Shown: in pieces, positions 6,247 to 10,303 of the stretch
Layout: each line of letters begins with the position of its first letter
How positions within the stretch are numbered: the stretch's first letter is position 1
NCBI GenBank assembly: GCA_000970895.1
Contig: JYHA01000136.1
Location: forward strand, 1-10,303
DNA length: 10,303 bases
Origin: Candidatus Arcanibacter lacustris
Lineage (GTDB): Bacteria; Pseudomonadota; Alphaproteobacteria; Rickettsiales; Arcanibacteraceae
Reading direction: 5' to 3'
Program-made: the position numbers and the translations under genes
Notes under the pieces: generated by a model
What the model saw: only the letters and a program-made list of their open reading frames with translations
What the model was told of the DNA's origin: nothing
Database searches by the model: none

Positions 6247-6849
6247 ATGTTAAACCGTATTATATTAAGTTTATTTGTCTTATTACTCACCAATTGTGCA
6301 CCTGTTATACTTGGAGCTGCAACTTCTACCACATCTGTAATAGTTTCTCAGGAAAGAACAGCAGGAGATGCAATTGATGATGCAACCATCACCGTAAAAA
6401 TAAAATCAGCCTTCTTACAAAGAAAACTTAGTGAGTTATTCGCTTCAATCAACGTTATTACAACCGAAGGAAGAGTTTTACTTACTGGATCTGTACCAAG
6501 CATCGAATTAAAAGATGAAGCAGTGGCAATAGCTTGGAAGCAAAAAGGGGTCAAAGATGTATTTGATGAGTTGGAAGTAAGAGAAAAAACAGATGGGATT
6601 AATATCAAAGATCCAGCTATTGATTCATGGATAACTACTCAACTAGAAACAAAATTTCTTTTTAATAAAGAAATAAAATCAGTTAATTACAATATAAAAA
6701 CCATTAATCAAGTAGTATATTTAACTGGCATTGCTCAAAACCAACAAGAACTTGATCGAGTAACAGATATTGTTAACTCACTTGAGAGAGTGAAGAAACT
6801 TGTCAATCATGTGAGATTGAAGTCTGACTCTAAGCGTGACAAAATATAG
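6247..6849 (+). CDS. BON-domain lipoprotein (OsmY/DolP-like)
   Basis: A 200-aa protein with a lipoprotein signal peptide: hydrophobic residues 4-14 and a lipobox LLTNC with lipidation at Cys17. Two BON domains follow (about 43-112 and 121-192), each with the typical strand pattern (GRVLLTG at 75-81, VVYLTG at 156-161). BON domains bind phospholipid or other envelope components; the two-domain lipoproteins DolP and OsmY act in outer-membrane integrity and stress. Residue 18 is Ala, so retention in the inner membrane through Asp+2 is not indicated and an outer-membrane location is likely. A strong AAAGGA lies 5 bases before the ATG. The 10-bp gap to parE implies cotranscription. No strong terminator follows directly. 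Confidence 0.88.
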   Translation: MLNRIILSLFVLLLTNCAPVILGAATSTTSVIVSQERTAGDAIDDATITVKIKSAFLQRKLSELFASINVITTEGRVLLTGSVPSIELKDEAVAIAWKQKGVKDVFDELEVREKTDGINIKDPAIDSWITTQLETKFLFNKEIKSVNYNIKTINQVVYLTGIAQNQQELDRVTDIVNSLERVKKLVNHVRLKSDSKRDKI

Positions 6850-6951
6850 AATAAAGTTAACTATAGATAAAGAATAGATATTAACTAAGTTATTATGCAT
6901 CTTTCTGGTCTATAAAATTAGCACAAATAAGAATTTATGCGTAAAAAAAGG

Positions 6952-7104
6952 TCGTCATCCTGGAGCGATATTTATCTTTGAAAAAGATAAATTGAAGTGA
7001 TAGGATCCATCTTTAATCTTTTAACACATTGATTGAGCTAGTAATTTTGTAGATCCTATCGTTTTAATTTTTCCTTTGGAAAAATTAAATCTCCAGGATG
7101 ACGA
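6952..7104. mobile_element. Intergenic palindromic element able to fold into a three-armed cloverleaf
   Basis: A 14-bp outer stem (TCGTCATCCTGGAG at 6952-6965, its complement at 7091-7104) encloses three arms. Arm 1 is TTTATCTTT-GAA-AAAGATAAA (6971-6991). Arm 2 is GATAGGATC (6999-7007) paired with GATCCTATC (7052-7060). Arm 3 is TTTAATTTTTCC-TTT-GGAAAAATTAAA (7063-7089). All stems are perfect. No coding frame is present. The outer CGTCATCC/GGATGACG ends resemble dispersed palindromic repeats known from Rickettsia-type genomes; family membership needs a search. It lies downstream of the BON gene and might also act in transcript termination or stabilisation. Confidence 0.75.
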
Positions 7105-7129
7105 AACATGAGGTGACTTACTTTAACTA

Positions 7130-7286
7130 ATACCAAATACCGTAAATAATCATACATATCGCTTTTTATTTTAATGGAATACGAAAATAAAAAAAGCTTC
7201 TAATATCAAGATATTTAAAGATTTTTTTATTGAGTAGGCCAAAAAATAAAATGATGATATGTATGATTATTTACGGTATTTGGTAT
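7130..7286. mobile_element. MITE-like element with 31-bp perfect terminal inverted repeats
   Basis: ATACCAAATACCGTAAATAATC and on to 7160 is repeated exactly as reverse complement at 7256-7286, giving 31-bp perfect arms around a 95-bp AT-rich centre without coding capacity. The arms start with TA at 7131-7132 and end with TA at 7284-7285, which could be a TA target duplication as made by IS630/Tc1-mariner transposases. The centre holds imperfect self-complementary T/A-rich tracts (7161-7172 with 7184-7197). A diverged copy of one arm is present at 441-464, which supports a dispersed family. No transposase is encoded, so mobility would be in trans. Confidence 0.8.
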
Positions 7287-7353
7287 AAACATTACAAGAG
7301 CTAGCTAATTTCGTATAAATCTAATATTTAACCCTAGAGTAAACATATTTCAT

Positions 7354-7382
7354 TTGCAGTTTGTAATAATTTATCATATATA
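7354..7382 (+). promoter_or_regulatory. Promoter of the trcR-gltX-zur operon
   Basis: TTGCAG (7354-7359) and TATATA (7377-7382) are separated by 17 bp. The start is expected near 7389, giving a leader of about 43 nt. The in-frame TTG at 7354 is part of this -35 box rather than a start codon. The inverted repeat at 7362-7393 covers the spacer, the -10 box and the start site. Confidence 0.55.
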
Positions 7383-7393
7383 TAAATTATTAC
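7362..7393. promoter_or_regulatory. Candidate Zur/Fur-family operator at the trcR operon promoter
   Basis: GTAATAATTTAT (7363-7374) and ATAAATTATTAC (7382-7393) form a perfect 12-bp inverted repeat with a 7-bp centre. Its outer half-sites TGTAATAAT and ATTATTAC, 15 bp apart, are the same as those at 10056-10078. Fur-family proteins bind AT-rich dyads of this kind, and the operon's last gene encodes such a regulator. Autoregulation is inferred. Confidence 0.5.
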
Positions 7394-7431
7394 TTCTGAT
7401 AAATAACCCTTTAATAAGAATAGGAACTAAC

Positions 7432-7992
7432 ATGGTATTACCTTTAATGCCTAAAGCCACTGCTATATGGCTTATAGAGAACACAGCTTTAACTTTTGAT
7501 CAAATAGCGAATTTTTGCAGTATGCATCCACTAGAAGTTAAGGGTATTGCTGATGGAGAAGTAGCTCAAGGAATTATTGGACAAGATCCAGTAGAGACAG
7601 GGCAATTAACTCGCGAAGAAATTACTAAATGCGAGAAAAATCCTAAACTAAAATTGGCGATGAGTTACAAGGCTCAAAAACATCATGAAGCAGCTAAGAA
7701 GAAATCTTCTCGTTATACACCAATTGCAAGAAGACATGATAAGCCTGATGCAGTTTATTGGTTGTTGAAAAATTGCCCAGGAATTACTGATTTACAGATT
7801 GTCAAACTAGTTGGTACTACTAAGAATACTATTGAAAGCATTAGAAATAAATCTCATTGGAATATGCAACATATTAGACCAAGAGATCCAGTATTTTTAG
7901 GAATTTCTACTCAAGATGATCTTGATAAAATCATGGCAAAAGTTGCACTTGCTAATAAAGCAACAGAAGATAAACCTACTGCTAATGATTGA
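7432..7992 (+). CDS. trcR: DUF1013 family protein, cell-cycle transcriptional regulator TrcR
   Basis: A 186-aa soluble protein of the DUF1013 family, annotated in alphaproteobacteria as TrcR and widely conserved there. The N-terminal block MVLPLMPKATAIWLIENTAL and the next helices (TFDQIANFCSMHPLEVKGI) form a probable helix-turn-helix. A second similar block lies at about 105-145 (DAVYWLLKNCPGITDLQIVK, then GTTKNTIESI), followed by the family's RPRDPVFLG motif near 149. The middle (65-103) is Lys-rich and polar. I chose the ATG at 7432 because it gives the family N-terminus and has TAGGAA six bases upstream; the in-frame TTG at 7354 lies in the promoter. It is the first gene of an operon with gltX (6-bp gap) and zur. 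The function as a regulator is from family annotation. Confidence 0.88.
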   Translation: MVLPLMPKATAIWLIENTALTFDQIANFCSMHPLEVKGIADGEVAQGIIGQDPVETGQLTREEITKCEKNPKLKLAMSYKAQKHHEAAKKKSSRYTPIARRHDKPDAVYWLLKNCPGITDLQIVKLVGTTKNTIESIRNKSHWNMQHIRPRDPVFLGISTQDDLDKIMAKVALANKATEDKPTAND

Positions 7993-7998
7993 TAATAA

Positions 7999-9369
7999 AT
8001 GACTGTAATTACAAGATTTGCCCCCTCTCCTACTGGTTACCTACATATTGGATCAGCAAGGACTGCGCTATTTAATTATTTATTTTCAAAGCATCACGGG
8101 GGCAAATTTTTACTAAGAATAGAAGATACTGACAGAGCAAGATCAACAGATGAGGCAGTAAATGCTATCATCACTGGACTTGATTGGCTTGGTATTAAAC
8201 ATGATGACGAAATCACCTATCAATTTGCACGCGGAAAACGTCATGCTGAATTTGCTCATGAGTTAGTAAAAAATGGTAAAGCCTATTATTGCTATATGAG
8301 TCAAGAAGAGTTACTCGCAAATAGATCACAAAGAGAAACTAAAGGCTTTAGAAGCATTTATCGTGATACATCCTTACAATCAGCGCCAAAAGATATTAAA
8401 CCAGTAATAAGGCTAAAAAGCCCCCTTACAGGAGAAACTGTAATTGAAGATCTTATTCAAGGAAAAGTTAGGTTTAATAACGAACAAGCAGATGATATGG
8501 TTTTACTTAGATCAGATGGTACTGCAACTTATATGTTAGCAGTAGTTGTAGATGATCATGATATGGGTATCACACACATCATAAGAGGTGATGATCATTT
8601 AAATAATGCTTCACGTCAAACTCATCTTTATCAAGCAATGTCTTGGGAAGTACCAAAATTTGCTCATATTCCATTAATCCACGGGGATGATGGAGCAAAA
8701 TTATCAAAAAGACACGGGGCACTTGGGGTAGAAGCTTACCAAGAAATGGGATATCTTCCTGAAGCTTTATGTAATTATTTATTACGTCTTGGCTGGAGTC
8801 ATGGTAATGACGAAATAATATCTCAAGAAAAAGCTATAGAATGGTTTGATCTAAAATCAGTAGGAAAATCACCTTCTCGTCTTGATTTTAAAAAACTAGC
8901 CAATGTGAATCAACATTATATCAAAAACTGTGATGATCAAAAATTATTAGAATTAATGATTCCTTTCTTTGCGCAAGAAATAGATGAAAATTCTAAAACA
9001 AGAATTATAAAAGCCTTAAGAATACTAAAACCAAGAGCAACTAATTTAGTTGATATTGCAAAAAATTCTTTGATTTTCTTGAAAGATTTTACAGTATCTA
9101 ATAGCGATGAAGCAAGGGAAGTTTTGGCTAAAATTGATCTTTCCATTGTCGATAAGTTAATCCCTACGTTAGAATCACAAGAAAATTGGCAAGAACAAGA
9201 ATTGCAAGAATTAGTCAAGAAATACTGCCAGGATCATGAATTGAAACTTGGAGATATAGCACAAATATTGCGTATCTATCTAACAGGATCATTGATCTCT
9301 CCAAGCGTGTTTGACATAATGTCTATCATAGGTAAGAATGAGTCAATGAACAGAATAAAAATCAATTGA
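7999..9369 (+). CDS. gltX: Glutamyl-tRNA synthetase
   Basis: A class I aminoacyl-tRNA synthetase of 456 aa that charges tRNA-Glu. In bacteria without GlnRS the same type of enzyme also misacylates tRNA-Gln for the GatCAB pathway. The Rossmann core has FAPSPTGYLHIGSART with the HIGH-type motif HIGS (16-19), RIEDTDR (40-46), and the KMSKS-type loop KLSKR (234-238) followed by HGA. The C-terminal part from about 300 is the all-helical anticodon-binding domain, ending near TGSLISPSVFDIMSIIG. Only one Cys (C98) is left where E. coli GltX has its zinc-binding cluster, so this is a zinc-free form. That fits a gene cotranscribed with a zinc regulator but does not prove a link. No clear Shine-Dalgarno precedes the ATG, six bases after the trcR stop, so translation may be coupled. 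Many Rickettsiales have two gltX copies; I cannot tell which this is. Confidence 0.95.
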   Translation: MTVITRFAPSPTGYLHIGSARTALFNYLFSKHHGGKFLLRIEDTDRARSTDEAVNAIITGLDWLGIKHDDEITYQFARGKRHAEFAHELVKNGKAYYCYMSQEELLANRSQRETKGFRSIYRDTSLQSAPKDIKPVIRLKSPLTGETVIEDLIQGKVRFNNEQADDMVLLRSDGTATYMLAVVVDDHDMGITHIIRGDDHLNNASRQTHLYQAMSWEVPKFAHIPLIHGDDGAKLSKRHGALGVEAYQEMGYLPEALCNYLLRLGWSHGNDEIISQEKAIEWFDLKSVGKSPSRLDFKKLANVNQHYIKNCDDQKLLELMIPFFAQEIDENSKTRIIKALRILKPRATNLVDIAKNSLIFLKDFTVSNSDEAREVLAKIDLSIVDKLIPTLESQENWQEQELQELVKKYCQDHELKLGDIAQILRIYLTGSLISPSVFDIMSIIGKNESMNRIKIN

Positions 9370-9381
9370 TAATAGGTTACT

Positions 9382-9843
9382 ATGAATATTCATCACAAAC
9401 ATCATATATCTGTTGATAATGCCATACAAAGAGCAGAAGAAATTTGCTTAAATCAGAATTTGAAATTCACTAAATTACGTAAAAATATTTTGAAATTAAT
9501 TTGGGAAAGCAAAAGCCCTCTCAAAGCTTACGAAATTCTTGAAACTCTAAAAATAAATTTTCCATCCTCTAAACCAATAACGATCTATAGAACCTTAGAT
9601 TTTTTATTAGCTAATAGGTTGATTCATAAATTAGAAACTCAAAACTCATTTATGCCATGTTCTCATCCACAATCTACTTCTCATCATTGTTATTTTATCA
9701 TCTGCCTAGAATGTCATAAGGTAGAAGAAGGATGTAAAGACGATTTATTAAAAGCCATCTTTACTAATCTTAGTGAAAGAAATTTTTTCCCTCAGAAAGT
9801 AGTTTTAGAAATCCAAGGTATTTGTGGAGATTGCCAAAGATAG
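9382..9843 (+). CDS. zur: Fur-family transcriptional regulator, probably the zinc regulator Zur
   Basis: A 153-aa Fur-family protein. The N-terminal winged-helix domain (about 13-85) contains the LKFTKLRKNILKLIW and PITIYRTLDFLLANRLIHKLE segments. The C-terminal dimerisation/metal domain has C93-S-H, HHC (101-103), the structural zinc pairs C108-L-E-C111 and C148-G-D-C151, and a QGICGDC ending. The order AEEIC, KPxTxYRxLDFLL, HKLETxNS, FIIC..C..V.E and GxCxxC matches Zur more closely than ferric Fur, which usually has a HHDH motif; here the site reads SHHCYF. Zur with zinc represses zinc uptake genes. The protein ends right after the second CxxC, shorter than E. coli Zur. AGG lies six bases before the ATG, 12 bp after gltX. 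The Zur versus Fur call is by inspection. Confidence 0.8.
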   Translation: MNIHHKHHISVDNAIQRAEEICLNQNLKFTKLRKNILKLIWESKSPLKAYEILETLKINFPSSKPITIYRTLDFLLANRLIHKLETQNSFMPCSHPQSTSHHCYFIICLECHKVEEGCKDDLLKAIFTNLSERNFFPQKVVLEIQGICGDCQR

Positions 9844-9849
9844 TCTTTG

Positions 9850-10032
9850 TTAGTAATATATAAAAATATCTAATAATACCCATATACAAAAAAAGAACGA
9901 GCAATAAACTCCTACTATTGCTAATATCCAAGCCATATTATTATCTGCAGGAAAAATCATCACATCATCTACTAGATAGGATTTTAAATCTTGTTTCTGA
10001 TAGTGATTATGCTTAACTAGTTTTTCACTCAT
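9850..10032 (-). CDS. Small single-span membrane protein, unrecognised
   Basis: A 60-aa protein with a hydrophilic N-terminus (1-33, containing HNHYQKQ) and one strongly hydrophobic segment (about 34-58, WILAIVGVYCSFFFCIWVLL) with two Cys, ending in DIFIYY. I know no family for it. It is likely real: a strong Shine-Dalgarno AAGGGAG (10041-10047) lies 8 bases before the ATG, and a promoter with a perfect TTGACA lies upstream. The promoter carries a palindrome with the same half-sites as the promoter of the zur operon. The gene converges on zur, with 6 bp between the stop codons. The His/Cys content and the operator suggest a zinc-related membrane peptide, which is speculative. Confidence 0.65.
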   Translation of the reverse strand: MSEKLVKHNHYQKQDLKSYLVDDVMIFPADNNMAWILAIVGVYCSFFFCIWVLLDIFIYY

Positions 10033-10053
10033 CTTTAAAACTCCCTTAATCGT

Positions 10054-10080
10054 TATGTAATAATGTAATATTATTACATA
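10054..10080. promoter_or_regulatory. Candidate Zur/Fur-family operator upstream of the small membrane protein gene
   Basis: TATGTAATAAT (10054-10064) and ATTATTACATA (10070-10080) form a perfect 11-bp inverted repeat with a 5-bp centre. Nested inside is TGTAATATTATTACA (10064-10078), a 6-3-6 dyad resembling the classical 15-bp Fur-family box. The site covers the spacer and -10 box of the leftward promoter, as expected for a repressor. Binding by the neighbouring Zur is inferred. Confidence 0.55.
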
Positions 10081-10090
10081 AATCTGTCAA
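10062..10090 (-). promoter_or_regulatory. Promoter of the small membrane protein gene
   Basis: On the minus strand a perfect TTGACA (10085-10090) and TACATT (10062-10067) are separated by 17 bp. The start would be near 10055, giving a leader of about 23 nt with the AAGGGAG ribosome binding site. Confidence 0.6.
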
Positions 10091-10172
10091 TCCATTTATT
10101 TTGATTATTAATGAAATGAATTGTAAAAAAAACGTCTCAATCTAAAAAAATAAGCTTAGCATGATTATTTTG

Positions 10173-10201
10173 TTGATTTAATGGATTTGATTCAGTAAAA
10201 T
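10173..10201 (+). promoter_or_regulatory. Rightward promoter for a gene beyond the right edge
   Basis: TTGATT (10173-10178) and TAAAAT (10196-10201) are 17 bp apart. The predicted start near 10208 would give a leader of about 95 nt before the ribosome binding site at the window edge. Confidence 0.45.
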
Positions 10202-10284
10202 CCTAAGTTGGTAATATTGGTGATGGTTGGTAAGGCATGCATAGAGCGGCCCTATAAAAACAATCAAAATAACAAACATAAAAT

Positions 10285-10303
10285 AAGGATATTTTTTAAA
10301 AAT
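10285..10303 (+). promoter_or_regulatory. Ribosome binding site at the right edge, gene starts outside
   Basis: AAGGAT (10285-10290) is followed by 13 bases ending in AT at the window end. A G as the next base would complete a start codon at 10302 with an 11-base spacing. The region 10081-10303 has no other gene that I can support. Confidence 0.3.

Larger units (their letters stand above)
6850..7353. other. Gene-free repeat island
   Basis: About 500 bp lie between the BON gene and the trcR promoter, with no coding region I can support on either strand. Its content is the cloverleaf element and the MITE-like element, 25 bp apart. The flanks (6850-6951 and 7287-7353) show nothing recognisable. 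Confidence 0.7.

Noticed and set aside
6348..6608. Leftward 86-codon frame
   Set aside because: Antisense to the first BON domain; Ser/Thr-rich composition typical of a shadow frame.
7354..7431. TTG start at 7354 for trcR
   Set aside because: The codon lies in the -35 box and the extra 26 residues are not part of the DUF1013 family; the ATG at 7432 has a good ribosome binding site.
8004..8013. TGTAATTACA palindrome at the start of gltX
   Set aside because: It resembles the operator half-sites but is short, lies in codons 2-5 of gltX and is expected by chance in AT-rich DNA.
8937..9218. Leftward 93-codon frame
   Set aside because: Antisense to the gltX anticodon-binding domain; no start context or family resemblance.
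1..10303. CRISPR arrays, toxin-antitoxin pairs, phage or defence genes
   Set aside because: No regularly spaced repeats and no proteins of these classes were found. The repeats present are inverted or dispersed elements.

Overview
The window is AT-rich (roughly one third G+C) and gene-dense. Its gene families point to an alphaproteobacterium, most likely an intracellular member of the Rickettsiales: a DUF1013/TrcR cell-cycle regulator, a DUF2155 protein, a short ParE, a compact GltX without the zinc cysteine cluster, and non-coding elements bounded by inverted repeats between genes. This assignment is inferred from family content and composition; no database search was possible.

Left part (1-1000). 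The window opens in the last codons of a transposase, probably of the ISL3 family, followed by what looks like the right end of the insertion sequence. Next is a leftward tRNA-Arg(ACG) with an encoded CCA and a GC-rich hairpin over its 3' end. A rightward O6-alkylguanine-DNA alkyltransferase gene (ogt type) follows, with one terminal-repeat arm of a mobile element in its leader.

Leftward cell-envelope block (1025-3522). A tight three-gene operon encodes a secreted DUF2155 protein and two tandem D-alanyl-D-alanine carboxypeptidases (S11 penicillin-binding proteins). The first junction is TAAATG and the second is an ATGA overlap. A good promoter just before the DUF2155 start predicts an almost leaderless mRNA. 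A separate leftward gene (3651-4085) encodes an unrecognised protein with two hydrophobic stretches.

Rightward topoisomerase block (4260-6849). parE (topoisomerase IV subunit B) is followed after 10 bp by a lipoprotein with two BON domains. A perfect 42-bp palindrome lies between parE and the divergent unknown gene.

Repeat island (6850-7353). About 500 bp hold no gene. They carry two different intergenic elements side by side: one that can fold into a three-armed cloverleaf, and a MITE-like element with perfect 31-bp terminal inverted repeats flanked by TA.

Rightward regulator/translation operon (7432-9843). The order is trcR (DUF1013), gltX (glutamyl-tRNA synthetase), then a Fur-family regulator that aligns best with Zur. 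A small 60-aa membrane protein is encoded leftward beyond it. The promoters of the trcR operon and of the small membrane protein both carry TGTAATAAT...ATTATTAC inverted half-sites over the spacer and -10 region. The half-sites are 15 bp apart at one promoter and 5 bp at the other, a difference of one helical turn. This suggests a small zinc regulon in which Zur controls its own operon and the membrane protein; it is a hypothesis. A rightward promoter and a ribosome binding site at the right edge indicate a gene starting just beyond the window.

I see no phage, CRISPR, toxin-antitoxin or defence genes. The main points of interest are the regulatory palindromes and the intergenic mobile elements.
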